Shown one piece after another: positions 7,824 to 18,064 of a stretch of DNA of 64,000 nucleotides. Location: the NCBI RefSeq assembly GCF_009856415.1, contig NZ_WMEZ01000001.1, positions 868,001-932,000 of the forward strand, written 5' to 3'. Each line of letters starts with the position of its first letter. Position 1 is the stretch's first letter. The notes beneath the pieces were generated by a model. It did no database searches. It had not been told where the DNA came from and was given only the letters and a program-made list of their open reading frames with translations. Position numbers and translations under genes: made by a program. This stretch comes from Halobacillus litoralis. Its GTDB lineage: Bacteria > Bacillota > Bacilli > Bacillales > Halobacillaceae.

Positions 7824-9179
7824 TCACTTCTTTAGCAATCGGGTCAAGAAAAATCCATCTGTATCCCACTCTTGAGGGAAAAGCTGAAGGCCAGTTTCGG
7901 AAAGGCCCTGGGATCCTTTCAGAGCTTCTGGAAGCTCCTCGAAGAAATCTGGATCGACTTGAAAGTCCGGGTGCTCTTTTAAGAAATGCTGGACGGCTTC
8001 CTCATTTTCATGACGGTCGACCGTACAAGTACTATAGACAAGCTTGCCTCCATCATTTAGTAGTGGGGCAACTTCTCTCAATAGATCATCCTGAATATTT
8101 CTTAGGGAGAAAATATCTTCTTCTTTTTTATGGTATTTAATATCCGGTTTCCCTCGTAAAACTCCAAGGCCGGAACAAGGGGCATCAAGTAAGATGCGGT
8201 CGAATGCTCCCTGGGGATGTTTCTCTCCCAGCTTTCTTGAGTCTGCCTGACTGGCCGTAATTGATGTGAGCTGCAACTGTTGAGCCTTTTTGCTTACAAG
8301 TTTCGCTTTTTTCTCATGCAAATCATAAGCAACGACTTCTCCCTCATCTTCCATCTTTTCAGCGATATGCGTCGTTTTACCTCCAGGTGCACTGCAGGCA
8401 TCCAGCACAGTCAATCCTTTTTCAAGATCCATCATTTCCGCAACAAGCATGGAACTCTGGTCTTGGACCGTCACATAACCGTCTTTGAAAAGGGAATGAG
8501 AGAGAATCGCCCCTTCAAGAACAAGAAAGCCTTGAGGTGAGAGCGTGCTCTCTTCCACTTTAAATCCATCCCCCTGCAACTGCTTCATCGCCTCTTCACG
8601 TGAAATTCTGAGCGGCTGGACTCTCAGAGACATAGGAAGGTGTTGATTGTTCGCTTCACACATCGCTTTCGTCGTTTCAAAACCGTACTGTTTGACCCAT
8701 CGATTCACGAGCCATTGAGGATGACTGGTTTCAGTAGCCATGCGCTCTACAGGATCTTCGATTTTATCAAGGCTTTGGACGCCTTTGCGCTGGACGTTCC
8801 GAAGCACACCATTCATGAATGAAGAAATTCCCTTATGCCCTCGCTTTTTGGAAATTTCCACGGCTTCATGGATAATCGCATGGTCTGGCACTCTTTCAAG
8901 AAAAATCATCTGGTAAACCGACATATAAAGCAGCCAACGGACCCATGGCTTTATTTTCTTCTGCTTGGCAATGTAAGGCTGTATGGAATAGTGGATCAAA
9001 TCCCGACGTTGGAGTGTTCCGTATACGATTTCAGTTAACAGTGCTCCATCCTGTCTGGAAAGCTTTTGTTTAGAGATCTCCCGGTCTAATAAAACGTGAC
9101 TGAATCCTCCCTGCTCACCAATTCGAGTGAGAAGATCAAGGGCTGACTCTCTTAATGCATATTTAGTCATTCGTCTCAC
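7824..9179 (-). CDS. rsmB: 16S rRNA (cytosine 967-C5)-methyltransferase RsmB
   Basis: RsmB methylates C967 of 16S rRNA with S-adenosylmethionine. The first 130 residues are a NusB-like RNA-binding domain. The methyltransferase domain has the SAM loop [15 protein letters not shown] from 260, LDAPCSG with Cys335, and VYSTCTV with Cys385, the two catalytic cysteines. The start is probably GTG at 9179, with GGAGA eight bases upstream inside fmt. ATG at 9170 is an alternative that shortens the protein by three residues. It overlaps the fmt end by 17 bases. The fmt-rsmB order is conserved. Confidence 0.95.
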   Translation of the reverse strand: MRRMTKYALRESALDLLTRIGEQGGFSHVLLDREISKQKLSRQDGALLTEIVYGTLQRRDLIHYSIQPYIAKQKKIKPWVRWLLYMSVYQMIFLERVPDHAIIHEAVEISKKRGHKGISSFMNGVLRNVQRKGVQSLDKIEDPVERMATETSHPQWLVNRWVKQYGFETTKAMCEANNQHLPMSLRVQPLRISREEAMKQLQGDGFKVEESTLSPQGFLVLEGAILSHSLFKDGYVTVQDQSSMLVAEMMDLEKGLTVLDACSAPGGKTTHIAEKMEDEGEVVAYDLHEKKAKLVSKKAQQLQLTSITASQADSRKLGEKHPQGAFDRILLDAPCSGLGVLRGKPDIKYHKKEEDIFSLRNIQDDLLREVAPLLNDGGKLVYSTCTVDRHENEEAVQHFLKEHPDFQVDPDFFEELPEALKGSQGLSETGLQLFPQEWDTDGFFLTRLLKK

Positions 9180-10110
9180 CCAGACGTTCTCCGACCTCTA
9201 AGGACTGACCAGCACCATTGATAAACGCCTGCCCGTCCATCTTTTTCTTTCCAGAAGGCTGGAGAGTAACGACCTTGACGGCTTTATTTCCACCTGTTGT
9301 GACAAGAAAACCATCTTCATCGATTCTTACAACGGTCCCAGGGGCTTCTTCAAATGTATCTTCGACTTTCTCCACCCACCAGACTTTCATCGGCTTGCCG
9401 TTCCAAAACGTGTAAGCGACCGGCCATGGATGAAGCCCTCGCACATGATTGTAGACCGTCTGTTGATCCATGCTCCAATCGATGAGCTCCTGTTCCCTTT
9501 TAATATTGGAAGCGAAAGTGACCTTAGATTCATCCTGCTCTTCTGGTGTAATGTCTCCGCTCAATAACTTCGGCAGTGTGTCCGCCAACAAGTCCGCTCC
9601 GGCTACCGAGAGTTTATCATGAAGTGTTCCCACATGATCATCGTCTTCAATCGGGACGGTAACTTTTGAAAGCATGTCGCCGGCATCGAGACGTTTGACC
9701 ATATACATGATCGTAACTCCAGTCTCCTTCTTACCTTCGAGGATGCTGTAATGAATCGGTGCCCCACCTCGGAATTCAGGCAGCAAGGAGGCATGGACAT
9801 TGATGCATCCATGTTTCGGCTCCTGAAGTAAAGCTTCCGGTAAAATTTGACCGAAGGCAGCGGTTACGATCAAGTCGGGATCGTAAGCAAGAACTTCTTG
9901 GTATTCTTCTTTGATTTTTTCTGGTTGAAATACTGGGATTCCGTGTTTTTCCGCCGCTACCTTGACAGGAGGCGGGGTCATCGTTTTCTTTCTCCCTTTC
10001 GGACGATCCGGCTGGGTGATAACGAGGACAACCTCATACCCCTCTTCAATGATGCGGTCAAGGACAGGTACGGCGAAATCCGGTGTCCCCATAAATGCAA
10101 TTTGTGTCAT
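9163..10110 (-). CDS. fmt: Methionyl-tRNA formyltransferase
   Basis: Fmt formylates initiator methionyl-tRNA using 10-formyltetrahydrofolate. The 315-residue protein has an N-terminal formyltransferase domain with catalytic Asn104, His106 (in [17 protein letters not shown]) and Asp142, and a C-terminal OB-type tRNA-binding domain. The length is that of the family. The ATG follows AAGGGAG by 10 bases. It lies 22 bp after priA. In B. subtilis def (peptide deformylase) sits between priA and fmt; here there is no room for it. Confidence 0.97.
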   Translation of the reverse strand: MTQIAFMGTPDFAVPVLDRIIEEGYEVVLVITQPDRPKGRKKTMTPPPVKVAAEKHGIPVFQPEKIKEEYQEVLAYDPDLIVTAAFGQILPEALLQEPKHGCINVHASLLPEFRGGAPIHYSILEGKKETGVTIMYMVKRLDAGDMLSKVTVPIEDDDHVGTLHDKLSVAGADLLADTLPKLLSGDITPEEQDESKVTFASNIKREQELIDWSMDQQTVYNHVRGLHPWPVAYTFWNGKPMKVWWVEKVEDTFEEAPGTVVRIDEDGFLVTTGGNKAVKVVTLQPSGKKKMDGQAFINGAGQSLEVGERLGETND

Positions 10111-10132
10111 GACTTTGTTGCTCCCTTCTTGC

Positions 10133-12541
10133 TTACATCAGCTGATACGGTTGGAAATCCACCGTAATCTGCAAACCATTTTCTTGTTTCATTTCATCTT
10201 CGTAATAGTGCAATATCCGTTCAACGAATTTTCGTTGCTCAGGTTCCTTCTTGTATTTTATCATGCATTGATATCGATATCTATTATTGATCCTGGTGAG
10301 CGCAGAAGGAGTAGGCCCGAGAACATAAGATTGATCGGAAAGTTTCTGCTGCATGAACATGGTAATTTTCTGTGTTACTTCCTGCACTTTCAATTGGTTA
10401 GGATGTGAGATGGTGAAAAGTGTCAGGAAGAAGTATGGAGGATAGCGGAAAGCTTTCCTCAATTTCATTTCTTCATTGAAAAATTGTTCATAATCATACT
10501 GGCTGGCAAGTTCAATACTATAATGTTCTGGTGTGTACGTTTGGACGACGACCTCTCCCGGTTTCTCATGTCTCCCGGCCCTTCCACTTACCTGAGTTAT
10601 CAATTGGAACGTTTTTTCTGATGCACGGAAGTCAGGAAGGTTGAGAAGAGCATCGGCTGCAAGGACACCGACAAGAGTGACATTTCCGAAATCCAGCCCT
10701 TTGGCAATCATTTGCGTGCCGAGTAATATATCCGCCTGTCCATCTCCAAATTTTTTCAGAAGCCGTTCATGTGCCCCTTTTCTTCTTGTCGTGTCGACGT
10801 CCATGCGGATCACGCGTGCTTCCGGAATCAACTCCTGAAGCGCTTCTTCCACTTTCTGTGTCCCTGTACCGAAGTAACGGATGGTTTTGCTCTCACATTC
10901 GGGACATTCGATGGGCATGGGTTCTTCATGTGAACAATAGTGGCATTTCAAGCGGTTCTGCCTTTTGTGGTACGTAAGGGCAATGTCACAGTGCGGGCAT
11001 TCACTCACATGGCCACAGTCCCTGCACATGACAAAAGTGGAATATCCCCGTCTATTTAGAAAAAGGACGACCTGCTCCCCACGTGCAAGCCTTTCTTCGA
11101 TTTTTTCCTTCAACATGATCGAAAACATGGAGCGGTTTCCACTATGAAGTTCCTCTCTCATATCGACGAGATCCACCGCCGGCATCACCGACTCATTCAT
11201 CCTTTTCTTCATCGTCAACAACTGGTAATTGCCTTTGACAGCTCTGGCATAACTTTCGAGAGCTGGTGTCGCACTACCTAAAACGACAGGACATTGATGG
11301 GTTTTCCCTCTCTCGATGGCGACATCTCTCGCATGATAACGTGTCCGGTCTTCCTGCTTGTAACTCGTTTCATGTTCTTCATCGATGATGATCAAGCCAA
11401 TGTTCGTAAACGGAGCAAAAATCGCAGACCTTGCTCCAACGACAACCTGAACTTCCTGCCGCTGGATTTTCCGCCATTCGTCGTACTTTTCCCCTGCTGA
11501 CAACGCACTGTGAAGGACGGCAACCTTGGAGCCGAACCTTCCTTTGAAGCGTTCCACCATTTGCGGAGTCAACGCAATTTCAGGAACAAGCATGATGGCT
11601 TCTTGTCCTTTATCAATCACTTCTTGGATCGCCTGCAAATAAACTTCCGTTTTGCCGCTTCCTGTTACTCCATGCAAAAGAAAAACATCATGGGCATTTT
11701 CTTCGATGGTTTTAAGGATCGGCTGAATGGCTGTTTCCTGTTCTGATGTCAGCGGAAAAGGCTGCGTACGTTCGAAGTCACGATCACCATATGGATCTCT
11801 GAAAACTTCCTGCTTGAATTCGCGGATGATCCCCTGTTCGATGAGCGGCTTCAACGAGGCAGGTGTGGTCGATAGTACATCCAGGAGCCGCTTCTTCTCG
11901 ATCGCATCCGGGTACTCAAGAAAATACTCGACAATGGTCCGCTGTTTTTTCGCTTGTGGAGAGAGATCTTCTAACTTCTCCTCTAATTCCACCGGATTTA
12001 AATGGGGTGCGACCATCGTCATCGTCTTCTTCGTTTCCCGGCTTTTCACTTCATAATGGACATCAACGTCTCCATCATTCATGTGTTTGCGGAGGGTGTG
12101 GTACCGGATGCCTGATTTTTCGAATTCCTCAAAGTCGACAACAGCACGTCCATCAAATAAAGGGTCGAGTTCAGAGCCGAGGGGTTCTTCCGTCAATTTC
12201 CAGAGCTCTTTTCGATATTTAGCTTTCATCACTTGAGGAAGCATGACCTGAAGGCAGGAGATGTAGTAGCTCAATGTATTTTTCGATAACCATTTGCCGA
12301 GTTGGAGGAGTTCTCCCGTTAAAGTTGGAATCACATCAAGGACATCTGTAATTTTCTTTACGGATGAGAAAGAGCTTGTTTCTGAAAGAGAGACGACATA
12401 CCCAAGAATTTTTCGTGGCCCGAAAGGCACGATTACACGAACCCCCGGCTGAACAATCCCTTCAAACTTTTCGGGTATTTCATAATCGAAAGGACGGTTC
12501 GTATTTTGCGAAGGTACGTCAACGATTACATTTGCAATCAA
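10133..12541 (-). CDS. priA: Primosomal replication restart helicase PriA
   Basis: PriA reloads the replisome at stalled forks. The 802-residue protein has an N-terminal DNA-binding domain, then a superfamily 2 helicase with Walker A GVTGSGKT at 291-298 and DEEH at 387-390. A zinc-binding insert of paired cysteines (CRDC, CPHC, CHYC, CPEC) follows at about 505-555, then the second helicase lobe with QMIAKGLDF. The start is TTG at 12541, overlapping the coaBC stop by four bases (TTGA). This gives [13 protein letters not shown], which aligns with other PriA N-termini. The neighbour order coaBC-priA-fmt is conserved. Confidence 0.96.
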   Translation of the reverse strand: MIANVIVDVPSQNTNRPFDYEIPEKFEGIVQPGVRVIVPFGPRKILGYVVSLSETSSFSSVKKITDVLDVIPTLTGELLQLGKWLSKNTLSYYISCLQVMLPQVMKAKYRKELWKLTEEPLGSELDPLFDGRAVVDFEEFEKSGIRYHTLRKHMNDGDVDVHYEVKSRETKKTMTMVAPHLNPVELEEKLEDLSPQAKKQRTIVEYFLEYPDAIEKKRLLDVLSTTPASLKPLIEQGIIREFKQEVFRDPYGDRDFERTQPFPLTSEQETAIQPILKTIEENAHDVFLLHGVTGSGKTEVYLQAIQEVIDKGQEAIMLVPEIALTPQMVERFKGRFGSKVAVLHSALSAGEKYDEWRKIQRQEVQVVVGARSAIFAPFTNIGLIIIDEEHETSYKQEDRTRYHARDVAIERGKTHQCPVVLGSATPALESYARAVKGNYQLLTMKKRMNESVMPAVDLVDMREELHSGNRSMFSIMLKEKIEERLARGEQVVLFLNRRGYSTFVMCRDCGHVSECPHCDIALTYHKRQNRLKCHYCSHEEPMPIECPECESKTIRYFGTGTQKVEEALQELIPEARVIRMDVDTTRRKGAHERLLKKFGDGQADILLGTQMIAKGLDFGNVTLVGVLAADALLNLPDFRASEKTFQLITQVSGRAGRHEKPGEVVVQTYTPEHYSIELASQYDYEQFFNEEMKLRKAFRYPPYFFLTLFTISHPNQLKVQEVTQKITMFMQQKLSDQSYVLGPTPSALTRINNRYRYQCMIKYKKEPEQRKFVERILHYYEDEMKQENGLQITVDFQPYQLM

Positions 12542-13743
12542 TGGGTTTCACTCTCCATCTCACTACTAGCCACCATGAGAATGTTTTCAGCAAGCTCGTC
12601 TTTGCTCATCAGCGGATATGTCATCTCTTCCCCTTTTTTGGTAATAAACAAGGAAGCATTGGTGTCCGTGCCAAATCCTGAACCCACTTCGGAAACATTA
12701 TTGATGACAATGGCATCGAGGTTCTTTTTATCCATCTTCTCTCTGCCGTATTTCTCGACATCTGTCGTTTCTGCAGCAAATCCGATTAAGTATTGATGTT
12801 CTTTGCGATCTCCCAGCTCCAGGAGAATATCTTTCGTCCTCTCCATTTCAACGACATAGTCTCCGGGTTTCTTCTTCATCTTTTGATCGTACGTGATTTT
12901 CGGACGGTAATCGGCTACCGCTGCCGATTTGATGACAAGGTCCTGTTCAGGATAAGCCTTTAAAACTTCGTCATACATTTCCTGGGCGGTCGTAATTTGA
13001 ACCACATCCACCCCAGCTGGAGGACTTAGGGCTACTTGCCCAGAAACGAGAGTCACTTCAGCACCAAGTTGTTTGGCTTTTTTAGCTAACGCATAACCCA
13101 TTTTGCCCGTAGAAGGATTCGTGAAATAACGTACAGGATCGATTTGTTCTCGGGTCGGGCCTGCCGTGATGAGTACTTTTCTGCCTTTGAGAGGTTGAGG
13201 GCGTTGGTATTCTTTCTGGAGAACTTCGACTATGGTTTCAGGCTCCTCCAATCGTCCTTTGCCTACATAGCCACAGGCAAGGTAACCTTCGCCAGGCTCA
13301 ATGAAGCGGAATCCCCATTCATCAAGCTGTTTTAAATTTTTCATAACAGCGGGATGACTGTACATATGGACATTCATGGCTGGAGCGATATAAACAGGTG
13401 CTTCGGTCGCAAGTAAAGTCGTCGAGAGCATATCGTCGGCCAGGCCATGCGCGAGCTTTCCGATCACATTTGCAGTCGCTGGGGCGATTAAGAAGAGGTC
13501 CGCCCAGTCAGCGACATCGATATGCTGGATTTGAGAAGAATCCTGTTCATCAAAGGTATCCGTATATACAGGCTGTCTGGACAATGCCTGAAAAGTAGTC
13601 GGGGCTACAAACTTTTGCGCGCTGTCTGTCATGATTACTTTAACAACGGCCCCTGTTTGGACGAGTTTGCTTGTTAAAGCGGCTGCTTTATAGGCGGCGA
13701 TACCACCTGATACTCCTAAGACGATCTTTTTTCCATTCAACAT
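12538..13743 (-). CDS. coaBC: Bifunctional phosphopantothenoylcysteine decarboxylase / phosphopantothenate-cysteine ligase
   Basis: CoaBC carries out two successive steps of coenzyme A synthesis. The N-terminal CoaC flavoprotein domain (about 1-180) shows VSGGIAAYK near the start, catalytic His74, the PAMN motif at 121-124 and Cys157 in ACGYVGKG. The CoaB ligase domain starts near 187 with ITAGPTREQIDPVR and contains the conserved lysine stretch around MKKKPGDYVVEM. The 401-residue length is normal. The ATG is preceded by a weak purine-rich site. A perfect 19-bp hairpin separates it from rpoZ, so it may be transcribed partly on its own. Confidence 0.97.
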   Translation of the reverse strand: MLNGKKIVLGVSGGIAAYKAAALTSKLVQTGAVVKVIMTDSAQKFVAPTTFQALSRQPVYTDTFDEQDSSQIQHIDVADWADLFLIAPATANVIGKLAHGLADDMLSTTLLATEAPVYIAPAMNVHMYSHPAVMKNLKQLDEWGFRFIEPGEGYLACGYVGKGRLEEPETIVEVLQKEYQRPQPLKGRKVLITAGPTREQIDPVRYFTNPSTGKMGYALAKKAKQLGAEVTLVSGQVALSPPAGVDVVQITTAQEMYDEVLKAYPEQDLVIKSAAVADYRPKITYDQKMKKKPGDYVVEMERTKDILLELGDRKEHQYLIGFAAETTDVEKYGREKMDKKNLDAIVINNVSEVGSGFGTDTNASLFITKKGEEMTYPLMSKDELAENILMVASSEMESETH

Positions 13744-13783
13744 CTGAGAGACCCCTTTACTTGAAAAATGTTGTCACTAAAAC

Positions 13784-13834
13784 ACGTAGGAAAAGCCGCG
13801 CTGATTCAATGAAGAAGCGCGGCTTTTCCTACGT
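13784..13834 (-). terminator. Perfect 19-bp hairpin between rpoZ and coaBC
   Basis: ACGTAGGAAAAGCCGCGCT (13784-13802) is exactly complementary to 13816-13834, with a 13-base loop. On the minus strand it is followed by GTTTTAG, a short T-run, so it is a plausible but weak intrinsic terminator or an mRNA processing and stability hairpin. Confidence 0.6.
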
Positions 13835-13847
13835 CGTTTTGATGTTC

Positions 13848-14075
13848 TTATGTGGTTTCTGTTCGTTCCTGGATTTCATCCGCTTCGATATAGTTCAATT
13901 TGCCATCGCGGATTTCTTCAAGTGCCACACCGACTTGCTGGTGGGATGTCGGATGATCGATCATCGGTGCACTTCCTTGTTTCAATTCACGCGCTCTTCT
14001 TGCGGATAGCGTGACGAGCGTGTATTTAGATTTGATTTGTTTCTGTAGGGAATCAATGGACGGTTCTAACATCAT
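13848..14075 (-). CDS. rpoZ: DNA-directed RNA polymerase subunit omega
   Basis: Omega helps assemble RNA polymerase by binding the beta-prime subunit. The 75-residue protein begins MMLEPSIDSLQKQI and contains YTLVTLSARRARELK and VGVALEEI, the conserved omega helices. It is slightly longer than the B. subtilis 67. The ribosome site GGAGG lies in the last codons of gmk, 10 bases before the first ATG; the second ATG is an alternative. The start is 3 bp after the gmk stop. The gmk-rpoZ-coaBC order is conserved in Bacillaceae. Confidence 0.95.
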   Translation of the reverse strand: MMLEPSIDSLQKQIKSKYTLVTLSARRARELKQGSAPMIDHPTSHQQVGVALEEIRDGKLNYIEADEIQERTETT

Positions 14076-14077
14076 GA

Positions 14078-14970
<893 letters not shown>

Positions 14971-15049
14971 AGCTGACTCCTCCTTCTTCTGACCAAGCAC
15001 TTTTATGACTACCTCTATTATATGAAAAAACTAGGCATAAACACAATTG

Positions 15050-15931
15050 TTATTCAACATTTTGTACTTGTTCTTTCACCTTTTCCATCTCGCTTTTCAA
15101 ATTCACAACCATTTCCGTCATTTTGCCGTCATTGGATTTCGATCCGATCGTATTCACTTCACGGTGCATTTCCTGCACGATAAAATCGAGTCTTCTCCCA
15201 ACCGGCTCATCCATGGAAAGGGTGTCTTCAAATTGGATAAAGTGGGACTGTAATCTTGTCAACTCTTCGGTGACATCCCCTTTTTCTGCTAGCAAAGCGA
15301 CTTCCTGGAGGATTTTTGTTTCATCGGGCCGGAGTTGTTCTTTGGTGTATTCTTCCACACGGGTCCGAATCCTCTCTTTATATTCTTCGATCACCATCGG
15401 CCGCCTTTCGTCAAGGCTGTCCAGCCACGACCGGGCTTTTGCGATGCGCGTTTTGAGGTCTTCGTATAACTCGTGACCTTCTTTCGCCCGCATTTCTACC
15501 AGTTGTCTAACAGCATCATCCATGGCCTCTAATAAAGCCGTTTTTAACTCATCTGAATCGTTTTCCATCTCTTTTTCCGAAAAAACATAGTCTAACTTGG
15601 ATACCATATCAATAGAAATATCCCCCGTCAAATCATAGCGGCGCTGTATGTCCTTCAAACGGGTTAAATATTGATCGACAATCTCCCAATTGACATCGAT
15701 TTTCTTTTCAACTGAATTTTCTCCTTCGAACCTTACAAAGATATCGACGCGGCCCCTGGTTAAACGGCCTTTAACGACTTGCTTCAGTCGCTCTTCAAAA
15801 AACAATAATGTGTGCGGGACTTTGGTTGTGATATCTAAAAAGCGATGATTCACAGATCTAATCTCCACATGAATCGTTTTATCCCCGACTTCTACTGTCG
15901 ATTTTCCATACCCTGTCATACTTTTTAACAA
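15050..15931 (-). CDS. yloC: YicC/YloC family endoribonuclease
   Basis: YicC-family proteins are endoribonucleases with an N-terminal YicC domain and a C-terminal DUF1732 domain. The N-terminus KSMTGYGKS and the NHRFLDI segment are diagnostic, and the C-terminus has RLDFIVQEMHREVNTIGSKS. The start is uncertain: TTG at 15931 has AGGTG nine bases upstream, while ATG at 15919 would begin at MTGYG. Length is about 293 residues, against 291 in B. subtilis. It heads a run toward remA and gmk and is divergent from rqcH. The natural substrate is not known from the sequence. Confidence 0.92.
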   Translation of the reverse strand: MLKSMTGYGKSTVEVGDKTIHVEIRSVNHRFLDITTKVPHTLLFFEERLKQVVKGRLTRGRVDIFVRFEGENSVEKKIDVNWEIVDQYLTRLKDIQRRYDLTGDISIDMVSKLDYVFSEKEMENDSDELKTALLEAMDDAVRQLVEMRAKEGHELYEDLKTRIAKARSWLDSLDERRPMVIEEYKERIRTRVEEYTKEQLRPDETKILQEVALLAEKGDVTEELTRLQSHFIQFEDTLSMDEPVGRRLDFIVQEMHREVNTIGSKSNDGKMTEMVVNLKSEMEKVKEQVQNVE

Positions 15932-16081
15932 TACGATCAACACCTATATGTAAAATGAATGTACTCCTTATTTTAACAAAAGAAAGGATCGTGTTGCGAA
16001 TGTTTGGTTTTTCATGATGAAAAATCTTAGAATAACGAGCTTTACTCATGCTATACTTCTAACAGTAGAGAGGTGAAGACG

Positions 16082-17797
16082 ATGTCTTTTGACGGAATTG
16101 TAACCCGGGCGATCACGAACGAATTGAATGAAACGATCCAGTCCGGACGTATTATGAAAATTTATCAACCAACCGAAACGGAGCTCGTATTTACGGTCCG
16201 TTCCAACCGAAAAAAACAGACGCTATTATTGTCCGCACACCCGAGCTATGCTCGCTTCCATTTGACGGACGATCAATACCATAACCCTAAAGAACCACCG
16301 ATGCTGTGCATGCTTCTCCGCAAGCATTTAATCGGAGGTTTCATTGAACGTATTGAACAGGTGGACATGGAAAGGATTGTGAAGTTCCATATCCGGACCC
16401 GCAATGAAGTCGGGGATGAAACAATGAAAACGCTCATTATCGAAGTGATGGGGAAACACTCCAACATTCTCCTGGTCGATGAGGAAGAAGGACATATGCT
16501 CGACAGCATCAAGCATCTGCCCCCTTCCCAAAACCGGCACCGGACGATTATGCCCGGCCAGCCTTATAAACTCCCACCAGAACAAGGGAAAATCAACCCG
16601 GTTGACCTTGAACCAGACGCATTCATAAGGAAATTGGACTTTAACTCAGGCAAAATGGATAAACAAATATTGAATGTGGTGATGGGTTTTTCTCCGATGG
16701 TGACGAAGGAAATTGTCCATCGTGCTGGACTCGGTGGGTCCCAAGCCGTGAAAGAAGCTTATCGGGAGATTCGGGAAATCATCCTCAATCACACGTATGA
16801 GCCACAGATCCACCGCTCAGAAAAAGAGCAGTTTTACGTCATTCCTTTGCATGCTTTTTCAAATGATGTTGAAAAATTCGACAGCGTAAGTGCCATGCTG
16901 GATGATTATTATTCCGGGAAAGCTGAGCGGGATCGTGTTAAGCAGCAGGCAGGAGATTTACACCGTTTCTTGAAAAATGAACGGGATAAAAACCAACGAA
17001 AAATTAAAAAACACGAAACAACGATGAAAAAATCGGAGTCAGCCGAAGAATACCAGAAACTCGGCGAACTTTTGACTGCTCACATGCATATGGTCAAAAC
17101 AGGAGACGAATCTGTGACGGTCGTTGACTATTACGACCCTGATCAATCAGAAATGACGATCGAACTTAACCCTAATAAAACGCCAAGTGAAAATGCCCAA
17201 AGCTATTTTCAAACGTACGCAAAACTGAAGAAATCCAAAGAAGTCGTCCAAAAGGAAATAAAAAAAGCCGAAGACGAAATCCTATATTTCGAACGCCTCA
17301 TTCAACAAGTCGAATCAGCAAGAGAAGAGGATATCGAGGAAATTCGAGAAGAACTGCGTGAGCAAGGGTACTTAAAGAAGAAACCGGCTGCGAAAGGGAA
17401 CCGTAAAAACAAGCCTCAAAAACCGAAGCCGGAAAGTTTTGAATCAACGGATGGAACGTTGATCTATGTCGGTAGAAACAACAAACAGAACGAATACTTG
17501 ACCAACCGTATGGCAAATAAAATGGATATTTGGCTCCATGCTAAAGATATTCCCGGCTCCCATGTTGTAATCAGAGATCAAGACCCGAGTGAAGACACGC
17601 TGTTTGAAGCCGCACAGCTTGCTGCGAACTTCAGTAAATCAAGCAAATCTTCTTCGGTCCCCGTAGACTATACGCGTATACGGCACGTGAAGAAGCCTTC
17701 AGGAGCGAAGCCAGGTTTTGTTACGTATGACCAACAGCAGACGTTATTCGTGACACCTGATTCAACCTTCATCAAACGGTTAAAGAAAAGAGACTGA
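16082..17797 (+). CDS. rqcH: Ribosome quality control factor RqcH (NFACT family, YloA)
   Basis: RqcH binds obstructed 50S subunits with peptidyl-tRNA and recruits alanyl-tRNA to add C-terminal alanine tails that mark nascent chains for degradation. The 571-residue protein has an NFACT-N domain (about 1-200), helix-hairpin-helix and coiled-coil middle (about 290-430) and an NFACT-R domain from about 455 (TLIYVGRNNKQNEYL, then DIWLHAKDIPGSHVV). The start is ATG at 16082 after AGAGGTG. At positions 97-98, where B. subtilis has the functional Asp-Arg pair, this protein reads Glu-Arg. It is one of the few plus-strand genes, and a terminator follows. Confidence 0.95.
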   Translation: MSFDGIVTRAITNELNETIQSGRIMKIYQPTETELVFTVRSNRKKQTLLLSAHPSYARFHLTDDQYHNPKEPPMLCMLLRKHLIGGFIERIEQVDMERIVKFHIRTRNEVGDETMKTLIIEVMGKHSNILLVDEEEGHMLDSIKHLPPSQNRHRTIMPGQPYKLPPEQGKINPVDLEPDAFIRKLDFNSGKMDKQILNVVMGFSPMVTKEIVHRAGLGGSQAVKEAYREIREIILNHTYEPQIHRSEKEQFYVIPLHAFSNDVEKFDSVSAMLDDYYSGKAERDRVKQQAGDLHRFLKNERDKNQRKIKKHETTMKKSESAEEYQKLGELLTAHMHMVKTGDESVTVVDYYDPDQSEMTIELNPNKTPSENAQSYFQTYAKLKKSKEVVQKEIKKAEDEILYFERLIQQVESAREEDIEEIREELREQGYLKKKPAAKGNRKNKPQKPKPESFESTDGTLIYVGRNNKQNEYLTNRMANKMDIWLHAKDIPGSHVVIRDQDPSEDTLFEAAQLAANFSKSSKSSSVPVDYTRIRHVKKPSGAKPGFVTYDQQQTLFVTPDSTFIKRLKKRD

Positions 17798-17802
17798 ATC
17801 AT

Positions 17803-17836
17803 AATCCCTGTGCCTATAATTGGCACAGGGATTTTC
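17803..17836 (+). terminator. Intrinsic terminator after rqcH
   Basis: AATCCCTGTGCC (17803-17814) pairs with GGCACAGGGATT (17822-17833) around a 7-base loop, followed by TTT. It lies 5 bases after the rqcH stop. Confidence 0.88.
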
Positions 17837-17902
17837 ACATACCAAAGGACTGGATAACAAACAATAGGAAGGCAACTGAATCTGATTAAGGAGGTTGCTG
17901 TC

Positions 17903-18028
17903 ATGCCAAAGAATTCAAAATCAAAACGTAATCCGAAAAAGAGCAGAGATGCTGTTCAACCAGCTACGGGAGAAGAACGAGTTACGATCTCCAAAGCTGG
18001 AGAAGGACCATACGATCGTCATAGATAA
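17903..18028 (+). CDS. Unrecognised 41-residue basic peptide
   Basis: A short reading frame with a strong ribosome site (TAAGGAGG) 9 bases before ATG, running to TAA and closed by a good terminator hairpin. The peptide starts MPKNSKSKRNPKKSRDAV and ends GEGPYDRHR. It is rich in Lys, Arg, Ser and Asn in the first half and more acidic in the second, with no membrane segment and no cysteine. I do not recognise the family. Size and composition recall small spore-associated proteins of Bacillaceae, but no motif proves it. Its own terminators on both sides suggest a separate small transcription unit. Confidence 0.72.
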   Translation: MPKNSKSKRNPKKSRDAVQPATGEERVTISKAGEGPYDRHR

Positions 18029-18035
18029 ATGAAAA

Positions 18036-18062
18036 GAAGCACGTGCGATTCGCACGTGCTTC
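18036..18062. terminator. Bidirectional terminator between the 41-residue gene and the FUSC gene
   Basis: GAAGCACGTGCG (18036-18047) pairs perfectly with CGCACGTGCTTC (18051-18062) around a 3-base loop. AAAAG on the left and CTTTA on the right allow termination in both directions for two converging genes. Confidence 0.85.
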
Positions 18063-18064
18063 CT

